A stretch of DNA of 64,000 nucleotides. Origin: Paramarasmius palmivorus. Its lineage: Eukaryota > Basidiomycota > Agaricomycetes > Agaricales > Marasmiaceae. The stretch lies in the NCBI GenBank assembly GCA_037176845.1, contig JAYKXP010000014.1, forward strand, positions 744,001-808,000. The letters are read 5' to 3'. Positions 24,539-36,505 of the stretch are shown one piece after another; position 1 is the first letter of the stretch, and each line of letters begins with the position of its first letter. A model generated the notes under the pieces. The model did not search any database. It was not told the origin of the DNA and worked only from the letters and a program-made list of their open reading frames with translations. A program made the position numbers and the translations under genes.

Positions 24539-25043
24539 GGACGGGAGATTCCACGTATTTCATTCGGAAAGAATAGAGTGACATGTACATAAAACCATTC
24601 CTATGTAACTGAACATGAACGTGTACGAATCAGAACCGCAACACGTACTGAGACCAACTCGGGACAGCTCCTGACCGAAGAAACCAGCTTTCTGGTAGCG
24701 AACAAGTGTGAACGCTGAAGGTAATGAAACACTTCCTAGCAGCTCTACTTCCTACGCTCCACTCCAATATTGTTGATTCGCAAATATTCTGAACAATTGA
24801 TCAAGATTTCGAGGTGGGTGCAGTATCCACTCCGAGAAGAAAATAGCACAGGGAGTGTCGAGAGATAGGGACATCACAGCGTCTAGTATAAAGCGTAAGG
24901 TAGTTTTATGTGTGTTGCGAGTGAGTTGAACACTGAGGTCAAAAGCGGCGAACAAGAGAACAGCATGTGAGGTTTTAGTGTAAATACGTGATGTGATGCA
25001 ATCTAATATCGAGAAGAGCCGAGAGGTAGAGACTGAGTAGAAG
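24539..25043. other. convergent 3' flanks
   Basis: About 500 bases between the stop codons of the helical-repeat gene (plus) and NPT1 (minus). It should hold both 3' UTRs. No coding frame, repeat or RNA gene is recognised. Confidence 0.5.
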
Positions 25044-26792
25044 CTATTGAGTCACAGAAAGTCCATAGAGCTTCTTGACATGCTCAGCAGTTGTAGTGTC
25101 CCCAGTCGTCTAAAGAGACATTCGTTAAGTCTTAGCCAGTCAGAAAATCAGCATGTAACATTACCTTCGTTAGCTCGTCACTGATTTTTACGCAAGGCTT
25201 TCCTTCGACCGAAGCTAGCTTGATGACGATATTCAAGGCTTTACTCTTTTCCTTCCCGTCACTAGACGCCTTCCTGAAATCGTTGGTCATAAACGTTCCA
25301 ATACCAAAGGCACCTGTAACATTCGGTTAAACGCCCTTTAAGCCCATACGCAACTATGGGCTTACTTTTGAATCCGACCTCATCGGTGAGCTTTTTCAAA
25401 GCCAGAGACTTGTCGATGTCTAATCCGTCAGAGTAAATAATAAGTTTCTGGGTGTGATCTATTCCCATCGCGGCATAGATCTCTTTTGCTCGAGGCGCAT
25501 AGACAAACGGATCGCCAGAATCTTGTCGGAGACCGTCCCATCGTTTGGCACGTTCTGGCATCTTTACGAATCTCTGAGGTAGACATGAGGAAACAAGAAC
25601 CGAACACCATCCGAAATGTGAAAGCAGACCTGGAAAAACGCTTGGGTTGAAAACGTGTCCGTTAAGGCCAGAAGAAGTGCATTCGGGTATGACTCCTCCC
25701 ATAGCGATAGTGCTTGTTCATGTACGGTCTCGTAACCTTTTAGTGCACCAATCTAGCAGAGGAGCATAAGCCACAGCACTACAATTCCAGAAGGACTCTT
25801 ACCCCCATAAACCATTCGCTGAGCCGAATTGTGACCACAAATTCGTAATAGAGGCGAGTAGGAACTTACTGTGCGACAGTACCTGTTGGTCTGAGACCAT
25901 ATCGTTGGGCGAGGTGCACCTAAAGTCACTTTGTTAGCTCAGGACAACACGACGTTGAGAGCGACAACAACATTACTGGTGCCTAGTAGTTTTCCTCCCC
26001 CTTGAACCTTCTGTGCAGCCTCAGCAACGCCTTTCACAACAATATCTTGATTCCGATACGAGCGCCTCCTACGTGTCCCGAACTCGTTAAAGGCACAACC
26101 AGCTTCAATTAATGTTTTGGCCTTCTGGAAGGCCAATTCTAACGCGTAATGGGTACAGGAACATATGGAAATAGACGGATAGCTCACCTTCTTGACCATC
26201 GTAATTCCAGTCCTGGTCGTCAGTGAGGAAATATGTTTCACTCAGGCAGGCCATCAAGGGGACTTCCCAGAGAATTGTCTCCTCCCACAGACCTTTCACC
26301 ATGATGTCTATGTGTCCTTTGGTATTAGGGTCTTGTGAATCAGAGTCGGCAGCATTTGCAGGCGTGAATTGGATATCGACTTGCTCAGGCTTGAATCGAT
26401 AGTTCTGGAGATAGTCAAGATATTGCTGGGTGAAAAACGGGCATGCTTCTGAAAGCCAGTTGCGCTCGTCTTGTGTCAATTGGACTTTGTGGAACTCTGG
26501 CAGGATACAGCAACATAAACAAGATTGAGGAGGTCCTAGTGATGCTTGTAAACGCACCAGACACCGCAGCTTTGAGTCTTTCATAGCATGCCCTGCTGAA
26601 TGTGACCTTTGGCTTATCACGATTAGTGAAGCGATAGGAGGCTTGCACTGAGGGAAAGTGGTGAAGGACCGCTTGTTGCATCGTCAACTGTAGGACAATG
26701 CTCTATCAAAGCGATTCGTGAATAGAATAGGTCAGAGCAACCTTATAAAGATCGGTGTCGAGGATTGACGGAGGAACTGCGAGTTTGGACAT
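25044..26792 (-). CDS. NPT1: nicotinate phosphoribosyltransferase
   Basis: It joins nicotinate to PRPP to form nicotinate mononucleotide in NAD+ salvage (Preiss–Handler pathway). Ten exons (minus): 26792–26742, 26687–26558, 26496–26188, 26138–25972, 25919–25870, 25818–25803, 25752–25630, 25573–25366, 25313–25165, 25109–25044; 422 aa, close to yeast Npt1 (429). Family signatures: [23 protein letters not shown]-like [38 protein letters not shown] and IIYSDGLD. Exon 6 is only 16 nt but encodes the conserved EWFMG. The start codon lies 86 bp from that of RRP41 on the other strand. Confidence 0.95.
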
Positions 26793-26878
26793 GATGGTAC
26801 GCGATAGAGAAGTATTCCGAGATAGCAATTCAATGAAATTACGCGACTCGGACAGACGTGACTTGATCTTTTACCCTC

Positions 26879-27775
26879 ATGGTCAGTAATTTTCCTCATC
26901 CACCGAGTAGCAAAGTATTAATATCTCCTTCTGCAGAGCTCTCGGATAGAAATCTTGAATGCTGGCGGCTACCGTTCCGATGGTAGGAAACAGTATGAAT
27001 TGCGTACCATTGGAATCGACTTTACTCCCCAAGGCTCAAGCTCAGATGGGTCGGCGACAATCTCACATGGTCTCACACAAGTTTCTGTGTGTGTTTTTGG
27101 TCCTAGAGAAGCGAAAATGCGATCTCAGACTTACCACGATCGTGCAAACATCAATATAGAGCTCAGCATCGCGCCGTTTAGTGCTGGAGAGAGACGGAAA
27201 AGAGGTCGTGGTGACAAGTGAGTACTATGCATAATATTGCGGTGGAGTGCTCTCTGATGCCTTGTATCTTGTACAGGCGTGTTCTTGAATTGACGCAAAC
27301 GCTAAAATCGACCTTCGAGCCAGTCATACAGACATCTCTCTATCCTCGTTCTCAAATCGATATCTACGTGCAAGTCCTTCAACAAGACGGAGGAGTCTTA
27401 CAGGCATGCATCAATGCGACCACTCTTGCTCTAGCCAACGCTGGAATACCTTTGTTCGACTTTGTTTGCGCAGTGACTGGTGGTGTACACTCAACGTCAC
27501 CTCTCCTGGACCTTACCCAGCTCGAAGAAAACGATTTACCCAATGTGACTGTCGCGGTCATGCCTCGGTCAGGGAAAGTCACCTTGGTGTCAATGGAGAC
27601 GCGTTTACATGTAGACCGGTTCGAGGAGATTTTCCGGCTTGCAGGTGAAGCGGGTACTGTTATACACGGAGAAATGAAGAGAGCAGTCAAAGAGAAGACT
27701 GCAAGGCTGGTGGAATCAATGCAGTCGTCGATAGGGAAATACTCGGCAGGAGCACATGTTGAAAATGAATATTGA
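26879..27775 (+). CDS. RRP41: exosome core subunit, RNase PH-like
   Basis: One of the six RNase PH-type ring subunits of the RNA exosome (yeast Ski6). Exons: 26879–26881, 26937–27217, 27277–27775; 260 aa. The first coding exon is just the ATG. The intron (GTCAGT…CTGCAG) then joins in phase to SSRIEILNAGGYRSDGRK, the usual Rrp41 start. Further conserved parts: SATISHGLTQVSVCVFGPRE, RSQIDIYVQVLQQDGG and CINATTLALANAGIPL. The phosphate-binding residues of active RNase PH are not all kept, as in other eukaryotic Rrp41 proteins. The stop is only 8 bp from the TRM8 stop on the other strand. Confidence 0.95.
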
Positions 27776-27783
27776 TTCAAATA

Positions 27784-28681
<898 letters not shown>

Positions 28682-28830
28682 GGGGGTAACTAGTAAAGTT
28701 GTCCGTTTGCGAGATTGCCGCCGTTGGGTCAGACTTAGCGCGCGCCGCCGTGAGAAAATTTGTGCGGACACCGATATATTTTGGGGACGGAAAAAATCGC
28801 GAAGAACCTTTCTTCAGCTCCATCACCGTC

Positions 28831-30603
28831 ATGATTGCTTCCTCCTCCTTCGTTCGCGCAGTATGTTTTTCTTTTTTATATCTTATTTCAAACATATACT
28901 CATTATGATCTACACAGTCGAGATTCTCAAGGGCTGCATGGGCTCGGACCGCACGCTTCTCATCTTCCGCGCCGAAAAACACCACCCTCAAGGAGCGTGT
29001 TGCTCAACTCATTCCTGAGCAGCTCGAGCGGGTAAGTAGACTTCTATCTCTGGTGGACATGACTAACGCATGTGCTTTAGGTCAAGGCCGTCCGTGCTGA
29101 GCATGGCAAGAAGTCTTTCGGTCCCGTCATTGTCGACCAGCTCTACGGGTGCGTCTATTAAGCGCCCTACTTCCAGTACCTCTTTGACCATTTCTGACTA
29201 CAGTGGTATGCGTGGACTGCCTGCTTTGATCTGGGATGGTTCCGTTCTCGACGCTGAAGAGGGTATCCGCTTCCGTGGCCTCTCAATCCCCGAATGCAAG
29301 GAGCGACTTCCTAAAGCCCCCGGCGGTGATGAACCTCTTCCCGAAGCTCTCTTCTGGCTTCTTGTCACCGGTGAAGTCCCGACCCAGGAACAAGTCACCG
29401 AACTTTCCAAGGACTGGGCTGCTCGTGCTGCTATCCCTGAGTTCGTCGAAGAACTTCTTGACCGATGCCCTCCCACTCTTCACCCCATGAGCCAGTTTAG
29501 TTTGGCTGTTACTGCGGTAAGTATCGTTTGTTACGTCAGTAAAGCTGTTCTGAACGTGTTCTTTAGCTCAACCACGACTCTGCCTTCGCCAAAGCTTACC
29601 AGGATGGTATCAACAAGAAGGAATACTGGGGTCCTACTTTCGAAGACAGCATGGACTTGTGAGTAGTATTATTTTTATACCGTGGCATATAATGACCTCA
29701 TCTCTTCCGCCAGGATTGCCAAGCTCCCCAACATCGCTGGTAGAATCTACCGCAATGTCTTTGGACAGGGCAAGCTTCCTGCCATTGACGCCAACAAGGA
29801 CTATTCTCACAACCTTGCTACCCTCCTTGGCTTCGGCGAAAACGATGCTTTCGTCGAGCTTCTCCGCCTCTACATCACCATTCACAGTGATCACGAGGGT
29901 GGTAACGTCTCCGCCCACACCGGAAAGCTCGTCGGATCTGCCCTCTCAGATCCTTTCCTTGCCTTTGCTGCTTCTTTGAACGGTCTCGCTGGACCTCTTC
30001 ACGGTCTTGCCAACCAGGAAGTCCTTCTCTGGTTGCGCAAGATGCAGTCCAGCATCGGCGAGAACGCCACCGATGAGGCTGTCAAGGAGTACGTCTGGTC
30101 GACGCTCAAGGGTGGTCAAGTCGTTCCTGGTTACGGTCACGCCGTTTTGAGGAAGACTGATCCTCGTTACACTGCTCAGAGAGAGTTTGCCTTGAAGCAC
30201 CTCCCCAACGACCCGATGTTCAAGCTCGTTGGCCAGATTTACAACATTGTTCCCGGTATTCTCCTGGAGGTGAGTAATGGAATATGGAGAGGTGTGGGCA
30301 TTACTAAATATCGTTGTCATATAGGCTGGCAAGGCTAAGAACCCCTGGCCTAATGTCGATGCTCACTCTGGTGTTCTCCTCACTCACTACGGTCTCGACC
30401 AAATGCAATTCTACACTGTTCTCTTCGGTGTCTCCCGTGCATTCGGTGTTGCTGCTCAGCTCATTTGGGACCGTGCTCTTGGTGCTCGTAAGTGTTAGTC
30501 CCTTGCATCATGGCTTCAGCTTCTCACAAAGTTTTCAGCTCTCGAACGCCCCAAGTCCTACTCCACCGAGGCTATCGCCAAGATTTTCGCTGACAAGCAA
30601 TAG
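28831..30603 (+). CDS. CIT1: mitochondrial citrate synthase
   Basis: It condenses acetyl-CoA and oxaloacetate in the TCA cycle. Exons: 28831–28860, 28918–29031, 29081–29148, 29204–29516, 29567–29658, 29714–30269, 30325–30487, 30539–30603; 466 aa. The N-terminus ([10 protein letters not shown], then [17 protein letters not shown]) is an Arg/Ser-rich presequence. Core motifs: [70 protein letters not shown] and [12 protein letters not shown]. The two active-site His and the Asp are present. Codon use is strongly C-ending, as in highly expressed fungal genes. There is no peroxisomal tail, so this is the mitochondrial enzyme. Confidence 0.97.
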
Positions 30604-30895
30604 ACGATTCTAGAGATATGATACTTGCTACTTGGGCTTGTTTATGGCACTAGTATTTATCTGTATGTATACCATAATCCTTAGATTAGTTCATGCATGG
30701 GGATGTGGGATATATACAATCAAAAGTGTACTACTGTAATGCGAATCTAATGATAGACTCTTCATACCATTTACCAGTGTGAAGTGTTGGATGTGAAGTT
30801 CCTTCGAGTATGAAGTACAAGACCGAAGTTGAACGTGCCAGTTACGTAAATACTGGAATACACCTTGTACGCGCTCATCCAACTCGACTTTGACC

Positions 30896-31708
30896 ATGGC
30901 AGATGTCCGAGCTCTTCTAAAAGCCAAACGTCAAGAAGCGCGTATAACTCATCCTCTTGCTTCATACAACACATCCGGTCAACTCAGATGCAGTGCTTGC
31001 GGTACACTGGTCAAGCACGCATCGGCCTGGGAAGGTCACCTCGGAAGCAAACTTCATCGTACCACTGTCGCACAGATTAGGGAGAAGGAACGTGAAAAAG
31101 AGGAGCGTGAGGCTAGAGAAAGAGAAGAGAAAGAAGCGAGGGAAAGAGCTCTTTTGGGGAAGCGTAAAGCGGAAGAAGAGGCAGAGGAAGATGTCAATAT
31201 GGAAGAACTCGAGCATGCGACGAAGAAACAAAGAGTAAAGGAGACACCAAAGGGCTTTCCTGCGGATTTCTTTTCAGATCCTTCACGTGCGCCAGTATTT
31301 GAGCCGGACGAAGAGGATCAGGATCAGGGAACCGAGGAGAATGCACAACCGCCGCCACCGAAAACACAGCTGGACCTCGAATGGGAACGATTCCAGAAGG
31401 AAGTAGTCAATGCACCAGATTTCAGGGAGACGTACGAAAATGCTACTGTTGCTGCAGAGCCCGTGATGGCAGAGGTTATGGAAGGCATACCGGTCACAGA
31501 AGCTGCAGCTGAGCAGCCAGAGGAAGTCGACGAGGAAGAGTTACGGCGGAGGAAGGAGCAGGAGGAAAGGGAGTTGATTATGGATCGAATCTTGGACGAG
31601 GAGAGAGCGCAGGAAGAGGCAGATATGAAAGTAACAGTCATGAAAAACAAGTTGGACGCTCTCAAGAAGAAAAGACTGGCAGCAAAGACAGCGAAATCGG
31701 GCTCATAG
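30896..31708 (+). CDS. zinc-finger, coiled-coil nuclear protein (ZNF830/CCDC16-like)
   Basis: An intronless gene of 270 aa. ATG 30896 starts MADVRALLKAKRQ, the usual family start. One C2H2 finger at about residues 34–54 (LRCSACGTLVKHASAWEGHL, with the second His in SKLHR) is followed by a long charged coiled coil (about 58–95), KKQRVKETPKGFPADFF, a disordered middle, QLDLEWERFQKEV and a C-terminal Glu/Arg-rich helix. Homologues associate with spliceosomal complexes and genome maintenance in animals; the role here is inferred. The stop lies 40 bp from the COX10 stop. Confidence 0.85.
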   Translation: MADVRALLKAKRQEARITHPLASYNTSGQLRCSACGTLVKHASAWEGHLGSKLHRTTVAQIREKEREKEEREAREREEKEARERALLGKRKAEEEAEEDVNMEELEHATKKQRVKETPKGFPADFFSDPSRAPVFEPDEEDQDQGTEENAQPPPPKTQLDLEWERFQKEVVNAPDFRETYENATVAAEPVMAEVMEGIPVTEAAAEQPEEVDEEELRRRKEQEERELIMDRILDEERAQEEADMKVTVMKNKLDALKKKRLAAKTAKSGS

Positions 31709-31748
31709 CACATTAGTGGGTAAATAGTATTGATTTGTATTAGGATCA

Positions 31749-32930
31749 CTATAATTTAGACTCTTCAGCGTCCTCCTCTCGTATCCCCATCCACTGCTTC
31801 CAATCCACACCCTGCTTGTGTATCATCATCAATCCCAACATCACCGGAAGGTACCATAAACTATGTCTGAAGAGCACTCGTGCTTCCTTTTCACCGCCCT
31901 TTTTCCAAAACTCCCAACTTGCATGTACACTGATCGCGTTTGGAAAGAGACTTGTCAACGCAAACCACCAAGTGGTAAGACCAGAAAGTGGTGCGAGTAC
32001 CGAGCATATCGGTACAAGAAGCAACGCGTGCCGTAGAACAACGAGCGCGTTCTTTTTTGGGTCAAGCACCGACAGCATGCTGTACCCCGCTTGAGCATAT
32101 GAACCACGCACGAGATGTGCTAATGGGTTGAAATGAGGGAATTGCCAGCTAAAAAGCAGCATAAAGAGGGCAAACGGCGCCAGAGGATTGTCGACCATGG
32201 CTAGATCGACCGGTAAAGATGTCGGTAGGAAAAGGTGTATAGGGTATGATTCCGAGGGTAAAAGTTGTCCTCCGCAAGCTGTCCAGCCCATAAGAGGTGG
32301 TATGCCACCAACAACAGCTCCGACCCATGTGTTGAAGTAACTTCTCCGTTTCATCCACGTATATACGCCGGCATAGAGGATGATATTCGAAAGCCCGAGA
32401 ACGGCGGTCGTAGGATTAACCATGGTCCACAATACGGCTGGTCCCGCTATCCCGGTAGCCAGTCCAAATCCTGCTGCATGCAGGGGGGTGATGGCACGTC
32501 TTACAAGAGGTCGCATACGCGTACGAGCCATTTGGGCATCAAACGGGACCTCCTGCAACTGATTGAATGTGTTTGCAGAAGCTGAACAGAGCGCCGTTCC
32601 GACCGCGGTCGCAAGCAACGTTGAAACAGTAGTTGGTAGCGGCGATAAAGCCACGCCCGACATGGCGGTCAGTATAACGAGTATACTGAGCCTAGATTTC
32701 GAGAGTTGTGAATAGACTTTTAAAAGCCTTGCAGGAGTAAGAACTTGGGCTTCTCGATACTCCGACCGTGGTGCATGTTTGATTTCTGGATGTATGGTAA
32801 GCTTGAGAGTATGCGGACTTCGAGTTATCAGCGTTTTCTGAGAAAGCCATTGGGCATTGTGAAAGAAAAAGGACGAGAAAAGAGGTCGAGTAAATGAGGC
32901 TGCAGTCCTCGTCGTCGCTGGGGTCCACAT
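31749..32930 (-). CDS. COX10: protoheme IX farnesyltransferase (heme O synthase)
   Basis: It adds the farnesyl chain to heme B in the inner mitochondrial membrane, for heme A of cytochrome oxidase. Intronless, 393 aa from ATG 32930. A basic presequence (MWTPATTRTAASFTRPLFSS) precedes about eight membrane helices of the UbiA fold. Motifs: SKSRLSILVILTAMSG, NTFNQLQEVPFDAQMARTRM with the Asp-rich prenyl site variant, YFNTWVGAVVGGIPPLMGW and LFSWQFPHFNPLAH. An in-frame ATG at 32990 would add 20 basic residues but overlaps the first codons of U1-70K, so 32930 is preferred. The start codons of the two genes are 45 bp apart. Confidence 0.94.
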   Translation of the reverse strand: MWTPATTRTAASFTRPLFSSFFFHNAQWLSQKTLITRSPHTLKLTIHPEIKHAPRSEYREAQVLTPARLLKVYSQLSKSRLSILVILTAMSGVALSPLPTTVSTLLATAVGTALCSASANTFNQLQEVPFDAQMARTRMRPLVRRAITPLHAAGFGLATGIAGPAVLWTMVNPTTAVLGLSNIILYAGVYTWMKRRSYFNTWVGAVVGGIPPLMGWTACGGQLLPSESYPIHLFLPTSLPVDLAMVDNPLAPFALFMLLFSWQFPHFNPLAHLVRGSYAQAGYSMLSVLDPKKNALVVLRHALLLVPICSVLAPLSGLTTWWFALTSLFPNAISVHASWEFWKKGGEKEARVLFRHSLWYLPVMLGLMMIHKQGVDWKQWMGIREEDAEESKL

Positions 32931-32975
32931 CGCCTTGCTTACATAACTCAACTTCCTCTTCCTTCTCCTCCCACA

Positions 32976-34331
32976 ATGCCGGGTACACATCTACTACCCC
33001 CAAATCTTCTCAAGTTATTTGCACCAAGGCCACCGTTACCTTATGCAAGACCGGTCGACAGGGATATTGACCGTATCAGGAAAAAAGAGGTTCATGGTGT
33101 TGCTGAAATTCTTCAGCGACTCAAGGACGACGCAACAGAGAGTCTTGCAAACGGTGAACCTATGGAAGAGGGTGAAGAACCTGCATTCACTCTCGCAGAA
33201 GAGGTCAAGAGACAAATTCGTCGGGAAGAACGTAAAAAGAAAAAGGAAGAAGAGTTCAGAATCGCAAAAGAAACTTGTATGTGCTGTCTCTTGACTAACC
33301 GTTTCTCAATACTCACTGGCTTCATAGACAAGCCTGCAGATGATCCAGAAGCTATAGGTGATCCGTACAAGACATTATTCATCTCACATTTGGTCAGTTT
33401 CATTTACTTACTTTCATAGTGAACGTTACTAACCCATATTGGCCTAAAGCATAAAAGCGCAACAGAGTCCGACTTACGGCGCGAATTCGAGGGATACGGT
33501 ACCATTGAGCGGGTAAGAGTGGTCCGTGACAAAAAAGGTCGAAGTCGGGGATATGCTTTCATAGTGTATGAGAGGGAACGGGACATGAAAGGTTCATAAT
33601 AATTCTCTTACTTCTCTGATCTCATCTTATCTGACCATTGACGCGATTCTCTTTCCATTCCACTCACTTAATAGCTGCCTACAAGGAATCTGACGGTCTG
33701 TTCATCATGGGCAAGCGAATACTTGTTGATGTTGAGCGTGGCAGAACCGTACGTGGTTGGAAGCCTCGTCGCTTAGGAGGCGGCCTTGGAGGCCGACCGA
33801 AACGAGCAGAACCCCCAGCGCCGCCACCGCGAGGTGGAGGTGGAGGATTCCGTGGAGGATTTGGTGGAGGAGGCGGAGGAGGTCGAGGTTTCGGTGATAG
33901 AGGCGGTGGCTTCAGAGGCGGGCGTGGTGGTGGTTTCAGGGGCGGCGGCGGCGGTTTCCGTGGTGGGTATGGCGGAGGCGGTGGAGGCGGCGGAGGCGGT
34001 ATGGATGGCGGATTCCGCAATAGCGACAATGGCTATCGTGGTCGTGACTTTGGTGGAGGTGGTTACAGGTAAGGTCTTCTGTTCCTTTTCACGTTTACAC
34101 TAACCTCATATTGTTGTACCTAGGGGCGGACGAGGCGGAGGTATCGGCTACGGTGGCGGTGGATTCAACGACCATCCACCGAATGGATACGGTCCTCCCG
34201 GTGGAGGCTATGGTGGTCCTCCTGGTGGTGGTTATGGTCCGCCTGGAGGTGGGTATCGCAATGACCTTAAAAGGCATGACGGCCCTGGGGGATATGACGA
34301 CGACAGAAATTCAAAACGTCAACGATACTAG
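32976..34331 (+). CDS. SNP1: U1 snRNP 70 kDa protein
   Basis: A U1 snRNA-binding protein that defines 5' splice sites. Exons: 32976–33276, 33328–33392, 33450–33591, 33675–34068, 34124–34331; 369 aa. The N-terminus [18 protein letters not shown] and the helix region before the RRM are the classic U1-70K start that contacts U1-C and SmD. The RRM spans about 118–195 with RNP2 KTLFISHL and RNP1 [36 protein letters not shown] follows. The C-terminal ~150 residues are Gly-rich (RGG, GGF, GYGG repeats) instead of the Arg/Ser-Asp repeats of animals. An odd GTTCAT donor ends exon 3. Confidence 0.95.
33828..34068 (+). repeat. Gly-codon-rich low-complexity tract in U1-70K
   Basis: Dense ggn triplets coding RGG, GGF and GYGG repeats. 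On the other strand the same bases read as a poly-Pro frame (33679–34029), which is an artefact. Confidence 0.8.
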
Positions 34332-36505
34332 TTTTTTTTTATGGTCAGGTTTACTTATCTTGCATGCTTGTTCTCATGCATGCGTCGACCCTCATTATGG
34401 TATGCATCTGCTCGGCAGGCTATCTTTTCCATCTTCTCTTTTCTTCGTGTAAGTATGTCCAGTTTCCTGCCGGTTGGCTAGTATTTTATTGAGGCAAGTA
34501 TGTGGTAATGAATTCGGTCTGTTTCTCGTCGTTTCGTTTCTCCTGCATCGTGTTGTAATGATATTGGTCTTGACCAGGCAGAAGTCTTATTGCAATTGAA
34601 GCACTCTTCGTTCAAGTTTCAGTCACTTTCCCAGCGATGAGCGCCGAAAGTCCGACAGTCCGAGCTGGTTGAGCCAAGCACTCGCAACGCAGTTCTCACC
34701 TCGTTACGCAAGATCACCAATGTCCAACGAGGTAACACGAACCCGCGATGGTCGGCATCCACAAAGTCCCACAAGGTTCACGAGAACTTGTGACGCAGGT
34801 GATGGCACGCAAGCGCTTTCAGATGGTTGGCGGAACTGCTGCACCAACCAGCACCCAGCCCTGCACGTTTCCGGTTCTGTCTGCACTGCTATACTGATTG
34901 GCCTTGTTACTGGGTAATTCTTTTTACCAGAAACAGCCAGAACACTGTTACCTGAGAACCTTCGCCCCTCTCTGTTGCTCTGGCGATCGTCATGACTTCT
35001 GTTGGCCTTCCTACTTGCGTTTCTGTTGAGCGGATGCGCCTAGTTGTTCGGACGTCGCTCTGGGTAGCTTATCGCGCTTGTGGTTGTCTCTTGGTCGTTT
35101 TACTGAGATTTCGAACCACTCAGCGTCCATTCTCATCCTCGTGTACGTATACATCTGTATGCATACGTATCGTAATTTCGATACGACACTCGCCATGTTG
35201 CGGAACTCAAGCACCTTCACACGTGGCTCACACCGGGGAGATCTTGATTGTCAGGGTCGAATGAACCTTCCTGATGCGACATAACTTAAAAGAGAACTCC
35301 TTTTCGTTTGGTTTGAAATCCCTCTAATGCCGACGTTTCTAGGATGGTTTTCTGCTTTAGCAACAGGCTGAGCTAGTGTCAGTCACCGAGGTCTAAGCAA
35401 AACTAGACATACATAATCTATTTTTTTTGTTCTGAACCTGAGGCCTGGTCCCTATCACATCTTGGCGACACGCCAAAAGGCCCCACTTTCGCGATTAGTT
35501 AGGTGCCCGCAGATTCGCCTGCTAAACATAAACAATACTAAACCTGCCCTTTTCAGGACCGAACCCGGTGTGTGTTCTACGTGTCGACCGGCGAATTTTG
35601 ATCTCAAATATTTTGTGTGTGGGCTTATTGTTCTCACCTTGTTCTGGCCGTTTCTGGGGCACTCAACAATCGCTTCGACGCTCAGGGCTGCGATCCATCT
35701 CCAAACAAACCTCGCTAATGCTTGTGCACCGAAGTAACGCTGATATCACCCAACCAACTGAATACCGATCCCATTGACCATCTACCCTTCCACCATACGT
35801 AAGTGCTCGACTTTGGAATTCACAAGGAATACACAACATGCTGACGCTACTCCGGATGTATTTGTGTACAGAAAGGGCCGAAAAATCTCACCACGCAATT
35901 CATAGTCATCCCCAATTCTACTTCATACGGTTTGTAGTAGTCTCAGCAAAAGAAACAATAGGATATCAATTAAGTGAACCCTTGGTTTCTTTCAGTTTCT
36001 TACCCGTGAAGGACGAGGGGACTGATTTTGGATGCTAACAACGGTGTCACCGTTCTTCGTTCCTAGATCTGATCGAAAGGAGAGAAACCCCACTAGGGCT
36101 GCAAGTCTGGCCGATTCTTCGTGCATGTGGCTCGCCTATCTTAGATCTGTGTCGTCGGGGCCATGCTTATCCCTAAAGGCTCGTGACAATCTCTGGTTTG
36201 ACTCCGTACCCTGCCCGCTTCCTTATTTCTCCCTCTGCAGATATATGACTTTGATCTGTTTGGGTCCTTCGTATCACTGACTCGAAAGCCTCAGTTTCGA
36301 CCGTCCACTCCCCTTCTTTCTTTCCTTCTCTTATTTTAAACAGCTGTCTGATTCTCTTGTTTCGAGCTGGCTGTAGTTCTTCTTCCGAACGCCCCAACTC
36401 CTTGGGAGTTTCGCATGAATGGTTCGTGCTTTGTATTCCTCTTTCACTAATTCGAGTCCAAGTAGCTCACAGTGATCTGATTGTCCAGCAAAGGGCCTTC
36501 GTTCA
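34332..36505. other. long upstream region of the homeodomain gene
   Basis: About 2.2 kb, the longest gap next to an intact gene. It begins with the U1-70K 3' flank (T-rich, about 34332–34560). The remaining ~1.9 kb has no conserved frame on either strand, and is pyrimidine-rich near 36230–36400, as in fungal promoters and leaders. Just upstream of the gene, ATGAATG at 36415–36421 followed by GTTCGT and an AG at 36488 could form a 7-nt first coding exon. Long, complex promoters or leaders are common for developmental regulators. Confidence 0.45.

Noticed and set aside
33679..34029. Minus-strand poly-proline frame of 116 codons
   Set aside because: It is the antisense of the Gly-rich tail of U1-70K; ggn codons read as ccn on the other strand.
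34669..35284. Short plus-strand frames in the homeodomain upstream region
   Set aside because: No conserved sequence; they could be upstream ORFs of a long leader, but nothing supports protein function.
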